From the NCBI GenBank assembly GCA_035560555.1, contig DATMZF010000074.1:1-64000 (forward strand): a stretch of 64,000 bases of DNA, read 5' to 3'. Below are positions 42,375 to 49,737 of the stretch, in pieces (positions within the stretch are counted from its first letter, which is position 1; each line of letters opens with the position of its first letter). The DNA is from UBA11090 sp035560555 (lineage in GTDB: Bacteria; Spirochaetota; Spirochaetia; Treponematales; Rectinemataceae). The translations under genes were made by a program, and so were the position numbers. The notes under the pieces are model-generated. The model ran no database searches, had not been told where the DNA came from, and saw only the letters and a program-made list of their open reading frames with translations.

Positions 42375-43892
42375 CTAGCCGCGTTCGAGGTGGAAAAACC
42401 ACAGCAGTCTGGCAATATTCCTCAAAACGCCGGCTATCATCGCGATGATGAAGAAAGCCGTTCCTCCCGGCTCCATGGTCATGAGATCATGGTATTCCAC
42501 CGATCTGCCGATCAAGAGGCCGATGAGGTGGGGGGCGATCAAAATCAATCCGACCCTCACCGCCGCCCCGATCGCGGTGCGCGACAGAATGAGGTTCTGG
42601 TAAAAGTTGCCCCGGCCCGTTTCCCTGCGGTCCCTCAAGGTCTTTGTCCACGACAGGGAAGAAGCCGTCTGGAGAAGAATGCTCATCACGTAGACCATGA
42701 TCGATATGCCCGCGATGAACATCAGCCTGTTCAGGGGAAAGAGCCGGGGGCTGGACCCCGAAAATAGGATCTTTTCGGCCGCCGAGGTCAGAAGCGGCAG
42801 GACTATGTTCGACTGCAGGACGCCGCCCTGAGCCGAAAGAATGGCGATGCCGGCGTTTCTTTCAGGCCATATCACGACCCTCGAGGAGAAACCCTCCACC
42901 GAACCGCCCTGGAATACGAGGCGGTTGCCGTCCCGCGAGACGATGCGCCAGCCGAAGCCAGTGTCGCCGCCGGGTATGAGGGGCTGGTAGAGACCGGCCA
43001 CCGACGAAGAAGGGAGGCTGGGGATGCCCTTTGAGCGAGGCGCCGTTATATAGGTGAGGAACTTGGCGATATCTTCCGCCGTTGTCACGATGCCGTCGGC
43101 CGGGGCCGCGATGTAGGGTACGCGGGAGTCGTAGGGAAACGAGAGTCCAAAAAAGAGGCCCGAGCCTATGGCGACATCCCGGAGGGAGTCTGGCCTGGAC
43201 GTGGTGCCGTGCATCCCCAGAGGGATGAGAATATGGGCTTGGAGCAGTTCATCGAAACTCGTCTTCTCGGCGTTCTCCATCGCTGTGCCTAAAATCCTGT
43301 AGGAGAGCCTGCTGCGCGAGAGCGCTCCCGCCTTGAGCCTGGTTTTCAGGTATTTTTCGGGATCCAGTTCGCCGGCTTCCAGTCCGGAAATCCTCGATCC
43401 AAAATTCTTGAGATCCCGATCGCTCAGGCTTATGGATTGGGATGCCAGCTGGCGCACCGTGACAATCGCCTCCTTCTCGTCCGGCGCAGGTCCATCCTCC
43501 TCCCCAGGCGCCATCTTGATGTTTCTCAGTCCATAGAGAGGCAGCTCGGGCAGATAGGTCTTGATGTCGTCGTCGAGGGAAATGCGCTTCTGGAGCGTGA
43601 GGGAATAGAGCAGGGCGCCCGAGAGGATCTCGGAACTGGGCCCGAGATACATGGGCGTATCCTTGGCCAAGGGCTGGCCGGCCCCATCATGGCCGAAGGA
43701 TTCCTGGTAAAAGATGGATCCATTCTTGCAGATGGCCACCGAATAGCCGGCGTTGGCCTGCCGCGATCGTTCGTGTCTGAACATCGTGGAGAGGTCGCTG
43801 TACTTTTCCGGACCCAGATCGGGTATATAGACGATCACCGCCAGAGAGGCGGCTACGATGAGCCATGGAATAAGTCTTTTAAGCCAGCGCAT
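42375..43892 (-). CDS. Beta-lactamase-fold membrane protein, catalytically inactive
   Basis: 505 residues. An N-terminal TM helix (LIPWLIVAASLAVIVYI) leads into an extracytoplasmic serine-beta-lactamase/DD-peptidase fold (residues 40-400): SVAICKNGSIFYQESFG, then ISLDDDIKTYLPELPLYG, LLQAHILIPLGMHGT and IAAPADGIVTTAEDIAKFLTYI. At least four TM helices follow at the C-terminus. The catalytic SxxK, expected in MYLGPSSEILSGALL, is Pro85-Ser-Ser-Glu88. The YxN motif is missing in RSRLSYRILG. The H/KxG triad near the end reads QGGSVEGFSS. The enzyme is therefore probably dead and may bind cell-wall peptides as a sensor or scaffold. The reading frame is intact, so it is not a pseudogene. No SD is present, and TATACT lies 7 nt before the ATG. 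Confidence 0.8.
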   Translation of the reverse strand: MRWLKRLIPWLIVAASLAVIVYIPDLGPEKYSDLSTMFRHERSRQANAGYSVAICKNGSIFYQESFGHDGAGQPLAKDTPMYLGPSSEILSGALLYSLTLQKRISLDDDIKTYLPELPLYGLRNIKMAPGEEDGPAPDEKEAIVTVRQLASQSISLSDRDLKNFGSRISGLEAGELDPEKYLKTRLKAGALSRSRLSYRILGTAMENAEKTSFDELLQAHILIPLGMHGTTSRPDSLRDVAIGSGLFFGLSFPYDSRVPYIAAPADGIVTTAEDIAKFLTYITAPRSKGIPSLPSSSVAGLYQPLIPGGDTGFGWRIVSRDGNRLVFQGGSVEGFSSRVVIWPERNAGIAILSAQGGVLQSNIVLPLLTSAAEKILFSGSSPRLFPLNRLMFIAGISIMVYVMSILLQTASSLSWTKTLRDRRETGRGNFYQNLILSRTAIGAAVRVGLILIAPHLIGLLIGRSVEYHDLMTMEPGGTAFFIIAMIAGVLRNIARLLWFFHLERG

Positions 43893-43899
43893 TGAACAA

Positions 43900-43929
43900 A
43901 GTATAGCAGGGTAGGGCCGTCTGTGCCAG
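43900..43929 (-). promoter_or_regulatory. Promoter placing transcription start at the ATG
   Basis: Minus strand: CTGGCA (43929-43924), an 18-nt spacer and TATACT (43905-43900), with the ATG 7 nt later. A leaderless mRNA is predicted for the inactive beta-lactamase-fold gene. Confidence 0.45.
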
Positions 43930-43991
43930 CTTGGGCCGCGTCGCTCCTGCGGGGTCGCCTGCGTGGCGAGGCCCCGCAGAAGCAACGCGGC

Positions 43992-44032
43992 GAAAAGCGG
44001 GAAGCGGGCCACCAGTGTGGCACGCTTCCCGC
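43992..44032 (-). terminator. Terminator after glnN
   Basis: Minus strand: the 10-bp stem GCGGGAAGCG/CGCTTCCCGC (44032-44023 with 44006-43997), with a further GCCAC/GTGGC pairing inside, is followed by TTTT. It lies 26 nt after the glnN stop. A second hairpin (TGCGGGG/CCCCGCA, 43948-43978) follows. Confidence 0.75.
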
Positions 44033-44057
44033 GCCGGCGAAACTATTCGATGAAACG

Positions 44058-46223
44058 TCAGAGCGAGTAGAGGAGGTCCTCGTAGCTCGGGATGGGCCAG
44101 TCGCATTTGGGCATGAGCCTTTCGAGTTCGTCGCAGACAGTGCGCAGGGAATCCATCCTCGGCACCACCGCGTCGCGGTAGGACTGCGCGCTCGCCAACG
44201 AATCCTCGATCCGCTGCGCGTCGCTCAGGGCGATCTCCAGCCTGTCCGATTCGTCGATGAGGTGGCCCGTGAGCGACGCTATGCGGCGAGCCCGCTGCTC
44301 CTGAGCCACGCAGGGCGCCCCTACCGCGGCCAGGCTCGCCGCCTCGCGCGCGTATGCTTCGGCGCTCTTCGAGGCGGCGGGGAACACGTAGCGTCGCGAC
44401 ATATCCATGGCCACGCCCGCCTCGATGTTCACCTGCTTGGCGTAGCGTTCGAGGTAGATGGTGCAGCGCGATTCTGCCTCCTCCTTCGAGAGGATGCCGA
44501 GCTTGGACAGCATCGCCACGTTGGAGTCCTCCATGAACTCGGGGATGGCCTCGACGGCCGACCTGAAGAGGGGCAGTTTGCGCAGCGCCGCTTCCTTGAT
44601 CCACTCGGGCGAATAGCCATTTCCGTTGAACACGATCCTTTTGTGTGCCTTCCATGCCCCGCCCGCGACGCTCAGGGCCGCCTCGATCGGCGTCGCGCCC
44701 TTGGCTATCGCCTTCTCCAGCTTTTCGGCGAAGTCGGTGAGACTTTCGGCGACCGCGGCGTTCAGCACCATCGTGGGCGTCGACGCGGACTGCGATGAAG
44801 CCACCATCCTGAACTCGAACTTGTTGCCGGTGTAGGCGAAGGGGCTCGTCCTGTTTCTGTCCGAGACATCCTTCGGCAATTTGGGCAGGCTCTTCGCGCC
44901 CAGTTCCACGAGCCCGGCCGAAAAGTTGGTCGTTCCCTTGCCGTTCGCGAACGAGTCGAAGAGTTCGGTCAGCGCCTCGCCCAGGAAGACCGAGATTATG
45001 GAGGGGGGAGCCTCGTGGCCGCCCAGCCTCCTGTCGTTTCCCGCCGTGGAAGCCGAGGCGCGGATGAGAGCGGCCCTCGTGTCCACGGCCTGAATGACCG
45101 CCATCGAAAAGAGGATGAAGCGCGCGATAGCCCTGGACGTTCCCTCTCCCTCGCTGGCGAGCGACTTGGGGGGATCGAGGAGATTTATGCCGGTGTTGGT
45201 TCCCATGGACCAGTTGACGTGTTTCCCCGATCCGTTGACCCCGTCGAAGGGTTTTTCGTGCATGAGGGCGGCCATTCCGTGGCGTTCCGCGACCTTGCGG
45301 AGCGTCTCCATGACGAGCTGGTTGGCGTCGGCCGCGATGTTGGCCTGGGCGAAGAGGACGGCGAGCTCGAACTGGTTGGGAGCGACCTCGTTGTGCTGCG
45401 TCTTGGCGGGAACGCCCATGGACCAGAGCACGCTGTTCACCTCGTTCATGAAGCCGGCCACTTTCTCTTCGATGGCGCCGTAGTAGTGATCCTCCATCTC
45501 CTGTCCCTTCGCCGGCATCGATCCGAAGACGGTTCTGCCCGTCAACACGAGATCAGGTCTCTTCCTGTAGAGTTCGGCGTTGACGAGGAAGTATTCCTGC
45601 TCCGGCCCGACGGTGGGCACCACTCTCTCGACATCGCCGTCCCCGATGAGGTGAAGAACTTTGACAGCGGCTCTGTTGAGCGCTTCCATGGAGCGGAGGA
45701 GGGGAACCTTCTTGTCGAGCGCGTAGCCGTTGTAGGAAACGAAGGCCGTTGGGATACAGAGGGTCATGCCATTGGGATTTGTCTTCAGGAAGGCGGGACT
45801 CGTCACGTCCCAGGCCGTGTAGCCGCGGGCCTCGAAAGTGGCGCGCAAGCCGCCCGAGGCGAAGCTGGAGGCGTCGGGTTCGCCTTTCACCAGCTCTTTT
45901 CCGGAAAATTCCATGATGATACCGCCGTCGGCGAGGGGAGAGACGAAGGCCTCATGCTTTTCCGCGCTGAGGCCGGAAAGGGGGTGAAACCAATGCGTAT
46001 AATGCGTGGCGCCGAACTCCGACGCCCATTCCTTCATGGCCGCGGCGACTACCTCGGCGACTTCGAGGGTGAGCTCTTTTTTTCCGGTCTGGACGAGCAG
46101 CAGTTCGGAATAGATGGAGTGGGGGAGACGCTCTCTCATGACACTGTTGGAGAAACAGTGGTTTCCGTAGAGTTCGGACAGTTTTTCGATACCGCGAGCC
46201 TTTGTGGAGTCAGGCTTTTCCAT
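44058..46223 (-). CDS. glnN: Glutamine synthetase type III
   Basis: 721 residues (GSIII proteins are 700-730). RBS AAGGAG. It makes glutamine from glutamate, ammonia and ATP. GSIII blocks are clear: FSNSVMRERLP near the N-terminus, THWFHPLSGLSAEKHEAF, GGLRATFEARGYTAWD, VGPEQEYFLV (metal-binding Glu), NEVAPNQFELAVLFAQAN, MHEKPFDGVNGSGKHVNWS (the catalytic region), ASTAGNDRRLGGHEAPPSIISVFLG and NRTSPFAYTGNKFEFRMVASSQS. The upstream region holds a perfect sigma-54 promoter and two palindromes, and the gene before it encodes a NifA-like activator. Nitrogen-controlled expression is therefore strongly suggested. Confidence 0.97.
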   Translation of the reverse strand: MEKPDSTKARGIEKLSELYGNHCFSNSVMRERLPHSIYSELLLVQTGKKELTLEVAEVVAAAMKEWASEFGATHYTHWFHPLSGLSAEKHEAFVSPLADGGIIMEFSGKELVKGEPDASSFASGGLRATFEARGYTAWDVTSPAFLKTNPNGMTLCIPTAFVSYNGYALDKKVPLLRSMEALNRAAVKVLHLIGDGDVERVVPTVGPEQEYFLVNAELYRKRPDLVLTGRTVFGSMPAKGQEMEDHYYGAIEEKVAGFMNEVNSVLWSMGVPAKTQHNEVAPNQFELAVLFAQANIAADANQLVMETLRKVAERHGMAALMHEKPFDGVNGSGKHVNWSMGTNTGINLLDPPKSLASEGEGTSRAIARFILFSMAVIQAVDTRAALIRASASTAGNDRRLGGHEAPPSIISVFLGEALTELFDSFANGKGTTNFSAGLVELGAKSLPKLPKDVSDRNRTSPFAYTGNKFEFRMVASSQSASTPTMVLNAAVAESLTDFAEKLEKAIAKGATPIEAALSVAGGAWKAHKRIVFNGNGYSPEWIKEAALRKLPLFRSAVEAIPEFMEDSNVAMLSKLGILSKEEAESRCTIYLERYAKQVNIEAGVAMDMSRRYVFPAASKSAEAYAREAASLAAVGAPCVAQEQRARRIASLTGHLIDESDRLEIALSDAQRIEDSLASAQSYRDAVVPRMDSLRTVCDELERLMPKCDWPIPSYEDLLYSL

Positions 46224-46270
46224 GATTCTCTCCTTGATGGTAAGGGATAGCAGAGTATGTTATGTATTAC

Positions 46271-46286
46271 TGCAATATCTGTGCCA
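46271..46286 (-). promoter_or_regulatory. Sigma-54 promoter of glnN
   Basis: Minus strand: TGGCAC-N5-TTGCA, a full match to the -24/-12 consensus. The start would be near 46260, with a 36-nt leader to the glnN ATG. Confidence 0.88.
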
Positions 46287-46334
46287 TGTAAGAAATTATT
46301 TAGCGAAAAAAGAGGTTTTATGTATTTCCATGGT

Positions 46335-46350
46335 GCGCAGTGAACTGCGC
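46335..46350. promoter_or_regulatory. Palindrome, likely activator site (near -82)
   Basis: A perfect GCGCAGT-N2-ACTGCGC inverted repeat, centred about 82 nt upstream of the sigma-54 start. This is within the usual range for enhancer-binding proteins. Confidence 0.55.
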
Positions 46351-46411
46351 GTCGTTCCAGCCCGCCGATCGCAGCGGCAGGGGCAGGGATCGCTGAGGGA
46401 AAGCGATTTTG

Positions 46412-46431
46412 TTATTACAAAAATGTAATAA
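46412..46431. promoter_or_regulatory. Palindrome, likely activator site (near -161)
   Basis: A perfect TTATTACA-N4-TGTAATAA inverted repeat just after the stop of the NifA-like gene. Centred about 161 nt upstream of the glnN start. AT-rich, unlike the GC-rich site at -82, so two different proteins may bind. Confidence 0.5.
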
Positions 46432-46444
46432 AGTGCTGGAATAC

Positions 46445-48001
46445 TTACAATTTTGTCCTAAAACGGTGATAGTCCACTTTGTAGCGCTGCAGGGCGAAAC
46501 GGAATCGCCTTTCGGTGATGCCGAGGCGCTGGGCCGCCTGAGCCGAGTTGCCCCGCTCGATTTTCAGCGCCTCGACGAGCATTTCCTTTTCCAGCCTCGC
46601 GACGGCTCCATCGAAGGTGGAGATGGGTTCGGTGCCCGTGGAGGTGGCCGACTGGAGGCTGGGCGGCAGGTTGTAGGAGTGGATGACCCCGTCGGTGGAG
46701 ACGATTCCCGCGCGAGAGATGCAGTTTTCCAGTTCCCTGACATTGCCGGGCCAATGATAGATCATGAGAAGATCGAGCGCCGGGCTGGATATCCGCTTGA
46801 TGTGCTTGCCAGAACTCTCGCCGAATTTCTCGGCGAAGTGATCGGCCAGGAGGAGTATGTCGGCGCCTCTTTCCCGCAGCGGAGGTATGTGGACGGGAAA
46901 CACGTTCAGGCGGAAGAAGAGGTCTTCCCTGAAGTTGCCCGCCTCTACTTCCTTCAGGAGATCGCGGTGGGTGGCCGCGATGATCCTCGCGTTCGTCCTT
47001 ATGGCTTTGTTGCCGCCTACTCGTTCGAAGCTACGTTCTTGTAGGATCCTGAGGAGCTTCACTTGGACAGTGGGCGACAGGTCGCCGATCTCGTCCAGGA
47101 AGAGCGTTCCATCCTTGGCCGCCTCGAAACGGCCCTGTCTCGCGGCTATGGCGCCCGTGAAGGCTCCCTTCTCATGACCGAACAGCTCGCTCTCGATGAT
47201 GCTCTCGGGAAGGGCGGCGCAGTTGACGGCGATGAAGGGACCGCCCGATCTCGGGCTGCAGTCGTGTATGGCTTTGGCGACAAGCTCCTTGCCTGTCCCG
47301 CTTTCGCCCAGCACGAGGACGGTAGCGTTGGTGCCCGCGACCTGTCCTATCAGCGTGAAGACTTCCTTCATCCTGTCGGAGGTTCCGATCATTCCATGGA
47401 AAGAAATTCCCCTGGGGTTCTCCACCGGCTCCTTCTCGGAAGCGCTCTTCTCGGGGAAATTCCGCTCCGCCGGTTCCCTGCCATCGGCGGGGGCCGTGCC
47501 CTCCGTTCTCTTGAGCAGGGCCTCTCTGAGTCCGAGCGCTTCTTCCACGAGAAAACAGGTCCACTGCAACAATTCGGCCGCGCGCTCTCTCCGCGCCGTC
47601 GGGAAATCTGCTTCGAGAATGAGGCTTATGGCTCCCGCTATTCTCTTTCCGTTCCATATGGGAGCTTCGACGCAGTATTTTCCCTTGTCGATCCCCATTT
47701 CGACCAGCTCTTCTTTTTCAAGCGCCTTTCCGCAGGGGAAGGCGCCCATTTTTATCGGCTGGTGTCCGCGTTGGAGCCGGGCGGGTTCGGGAGCCACGGC
47801 GGCTATTTCCATGGCGCCGCTGGCTTCGCCCGAAAATATGATTATCACTTCGCCTGGATGACAGGCTTCGGCGATTTTTTGCGCGCATAGGGGGAGGGCT
47901 GAGGGTACTTCGCTGTGGAGGGAGAGAGTCCTCTGTATGGAAAAAAGGACAGGAAGGTTTTCCGCGCTCGGCTGTTTTCTGAAAGAACTCATCGCGGTCA
48001 T
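46445..48001 (-). CDS. NifA-like sigma-54-dependent activator
   Basis: 518 residues, RBS GGGAGGG. Residues 15-160 form a GAF domain (IAEACHPGEVIIIFSGEA; YCVEAPIWNGKRIAGAISLIL). A charged linker follows. The AAA+ domain has Walker A GESGTGKE (232-239), the sigma-54-contact loop GAFTGA (279-284), DGTLFLDEIGDLSP (Walker B) and an arginine-finger region, RLNVFPVHIPPLRERGADI. The C-terminus is a Fis-type HTH (GNSAQAAQRLGITERRFRFALQRYKV), very like that of NifA. No nif genes are in the window. Position directly upstream of glnN with its sigma-54 promoter suggests that glnN is the target. A homologue at nif loci may share the ancestry. Confidence 0.92.
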   Translation of the reverse strand: MTAMSSFRKQPSAENLPVLFSIQRTLSLHSEVPSALPLCAQKIAEACHPGEVIIIFSGEASGAMEIAAVAPEPARLQRGHQPIKMGAFPCGKALEKEELVEMGIDKGKYCVEAPIWNGKRIAGAISLILEADFPTARRERAAELLQWTCFLVEEALGLREALLKRTEGTAPADGREPAERNFPEKSASEKEPVENPRGISFHGMIGTSDRMKEVFTLIGQVAGTNATVLVLGESGTGKELVAKAIHDCSPRSGGPFIAVNCAALPESIIESELFGHEKGAFTGAIAARQGRFEAAKDGTLFLDEIGDLSPTVQVKLLRILQERSFERVGGNKAIRTNARIIAATHRDLLKEVEAGNFREDLFFRLNVFPVHIPPLRERGADILLLADHFAEKFGESSGKHIKRISSPALDLLMIYHWPGNVRELENCISRAGIVSTDGVIHSYNLPPSLQSATSTGTEPISTFDGAVARLEKEMLVEALKIERGNSAQAAQRLGITERRFRFALQRYKVDYHRFRTKL

Positions 48002-48019
48002 CGTTTCCCTCCCACCGTA

Positions 48020-48048
48020 ATGAGACCTTTTCCGAAGGCCTTTGTCAA
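48020..48048 (-). promoter_or_regulatory. Promoter of the NifA-like gene
   Basis: Minus strand: TTGACA (48048-48043), a 17-nt spacer and TCTCAT (48025-48020). A sigma-70 type promoter, so the activator itself need not depend on sigma-54. Confidence 0.5.
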
Positions 48049-48153
48049 TCGATGGCTGAGGTTAGAGATCGGTAAATGACGACGGCAAGCTTCGAAACGC
48101 TCCGGCAAAGTTGCATAAATATCGGAAATTTCGGCTATTTCCGGATATCCCCC

Positions 48154-48182
48154 TTGATGTGGAAGAAAATGCGTGATACTTT
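48154..48182 (+). promoter_or_regulatory. Promoter of the lysine operon
   Basis: TTGATG (48154-48159), a 17-nt spacer and TACTTT (48177-48182). The start near 48189 coincides with the 5' edge of the riboswitch. Upstream, ATATC-GGAAAT (48119-48129) and ATTTCCGGATAT (48137-48148) form an inverted repeat with one bulge. Confidence 0.5.
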
Positions 48183-48190
48183 CGCTCTCA

Positions 48191-48366
48191 CCGATGGAGG
48201 AGCGATTCCCATCAGTACGGCGGCTGAGGGCCAGGGTCCCCGCGAAGTCGCCCGAAAGGGGAGGATCGCCGAAGGGCAAAAAGAGCACCCAAAGCTTTTG
48301 CCTTGGACGACCGGGCCAATACCCGGCGGCTGTCGCGGGAATCCAAAACCCGCGGAGTGCCAGACG
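48191..48366 (+). ncRNA. Lysine riboswitch (L box)
   Basis: The order of conserved elements follows the lysC/Thermotoga lysine aptamer. GGAGGAGCG (48196-48204; GGAGGCGCG in Thermotoga) comes first, then ATCAGTACGG (48211-48220), then CCCGAAAGGGGAG and GATCGCCGAAGGGC (48251-48277). The P3 stem is GGCAAAA/TTTTGCC. Next come CTTGGACGA, P4 CCGGG/CCCGG (48311-48326), GGCTGTC, P5 CGCGGG/CCCGCG (48334-48354) and the closing GGAGTGCCAGACG. P1 is short and contains a bulge. The downstream genes are asd, lysC and dap genes, the expected targets. For control, GCCTTT (48423-48428) or GCCTTC (48370-48375) can each pair with the SD GGAGGC (48438-48443) of asd, so translational control is more likely than termination; no T-run is present. 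Confidence 0.9.
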
Positions 48367-48447
48367 TACGCCTTCTTCCCCTGATGCGGTCACACCGCAA
48401 CTAGTTGAAGAGCTACACATGGGCCTTTCTTCGGATTGGAGGCACTC

Positions 48448-49737
48448 ATGAGTGGCTTTCGATCCGTGGGGCGGAGCGGTCTACAGAGCGCCGATTTCCG
48501 TATTCTCCCACAGAGCGACGATGAATCCACAGCGGTTTCTTCCCCTTCTTCCGGCATCGTCACGCATAGTGACGTCGTCACGCATAGTGACATCGCCACG
48601 AACAATGGCATCGCCATGAATAATGATGACGCCGTTCCGGATGGGACGGGGCGGACTCCTGGGCAAAAGCTTCGGGTGGCGGTGCTCGGCGCCACCGGCG
48701 TCGTGGGGCAGCGTTTCGTGCGCAGGCTCGCCGATCATCCCAACTTCGACCTCGTCGCCCTCGCGGCGAGCGAGCGTTCGGTGGGCAAGGCCTACGAGGA
48801 TGCCTGTACCTGGCATCTCGATGGCGAAGCCTACGCCGGCCGCGGCGGCATGATCGTTCGCGAGTGCAAGCCGGAAGCCGTGAACGCCGATCTCGTCTTC
48901 TCGGCCCTGGACACCGAGCCGGCGAGGGAAATCGAGCCTGCTTTCGCGGCAGCCGGCGCCTTCGTTTTTTCGAACGCCAGCGCCTTCAGGATGGATGATG
49001 ATGTCCCTCTGCTCATCCCCGAGATCAACGCGTCCCATCTCGGCATCCTGGAACGTCAGAAAGCCAATAGGGGCTGGAAGGGCGCCATCGTCACCAACCC
49101 CAACTGCACGACGGTCGTCCTCGCGAGCGCCCTCGCGCCTCTCGACAGGGCTTTCGGCATCGAAGCCGTCATGATGACGAGCATGCAGGCCATTTCCGGC
49201 GCGGGCTATCCCGGCGTGAGCGCCATGGATATTTCAGGCAATGTCATCCCCCACATCAGGAACGAGGAACCCAAGGTCGAGGTCGAGGCCGACAAGATTC
49301 TCGGGCGGCTGCGGGGCGAGGGCGTCTCCGCGCGGCAGGCGGCCGCCTCCTTTCCCGTATCCGCCACTTGCACGAGGGTTCCCGTCCTGGAAGGCCACAC
49401 GATCGCCGTTTCTGTCAGGCTCAAGGGGAACCCATCCGTCAAGCAAGTGGAAGAAGCCTTCAGGAGCTTCGTTCCGGACACCGCGGGTCTGAGCTTGCAC
49501 AGCGCCCCGGAGCGCTTCATAGTGGTGAGCGGCAGTCCCGACAGGCCACAGCCCAAGCGGGATGTCGAGGTGGACGGCGGCATGCGGATCACGGTCGGGC
49601 GGATACGGCCCTGCCCCGTGCTCGGAATCAAGTTCATAGCCCTCGGACACAACACCGAACGGGGCGCCGCGGGCGCATCCGTCCTGAATGCTGAGCTGGC
49701 GTATGCCAAGGAGGTGCTGCAATGGGTATCACGGTGA
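48448..49737 (+). CDS. asd: Aspartate-semialdehyde dehydrogenase
   Basis: 429 residues from ATG 48448 (GGAGG 5 nt upstream, and part of the CACTCATGAGTG palindrome). The first 72 residues are a low-complexity extension rich in Ser, Asp, Thr and Asn. It is partly encoded by two copies of GTCACGCATAGTGAC, 18 nt apart. The enzyme proper starts at LRVAVLGATGVVGQRFVRRL (NADP site). The catalytic Cys is in VTNPNCTTVVLASALAP, and MQAISGAGYPGVSAMD and EGHTIAVSVRLKG mark the archaeal/fungal-type branch of the family. It reduces aspartyl phosphate for lysine, threonine and methionine synthesis. A later start near residue 57 is possible but has no RBS. Confidence 0.94.
   Translation: MSGFRSVGRSGLQSADFRILPQSDDESTAVSSPSSGIVTHSDVVTHSDIATNNGIAMNNDDAVPDGTGRTPGQKLRVAVLGATGVVGQRFVRRLADHPNFDLVALAASERSVGKAYEDACTWHLDGEAYAGRGGMIVRECKPEAVNADLVFSALDTEPAREIEPAFAAAGAFVFSNASAFRMDDDVPLLIPEINASHLGILERQKANRGWKGAIVTNPNCTTVVLASALAPLDRAFGIEAVMMTSMQAISGAGYPGVSAMDISGNVIPHIRNEEPKVEVEADKILGRLRGEGVSARQAAASFPVSATCTRVPVLEGHTIAVSVRLKGNPSVKQVEEAFRSFVPDTAGLSLHSAPERFIVVSGSPDRPQPKRDVEVDGGMRITVGRIRPCPVLGIKFIALGHNTERGAAGASVLNAELAYAKEVLQWVSR

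Noticed and set aside
42375..43892. Pseudogene status for the beta-lactamase-fold gene
   Set aside because: The frame is intact over 505 codons with well-formed TM helices and fold motifs. Only the catalytic residues are replaced, which suggests selection for another function.
45015..46250. Plus-strand ORF (411 codons) opposite glnN
   Set aside because: Antisense of GSIII. No RBS or recognisable domain.
48002..48420. Minus-strand ORF of 140 codons over the riboswitch region
   Set aside because: The sequence is fully explained by promoter and lysine aptamer. The translation has no protein-like features.
48559..48591. CRISPR-like repeat (two copies of GTCACGCATAGTGAC)
   Set aside because: Only two copies with a 3-nt gap inside the asd frame; no array or cas genes.
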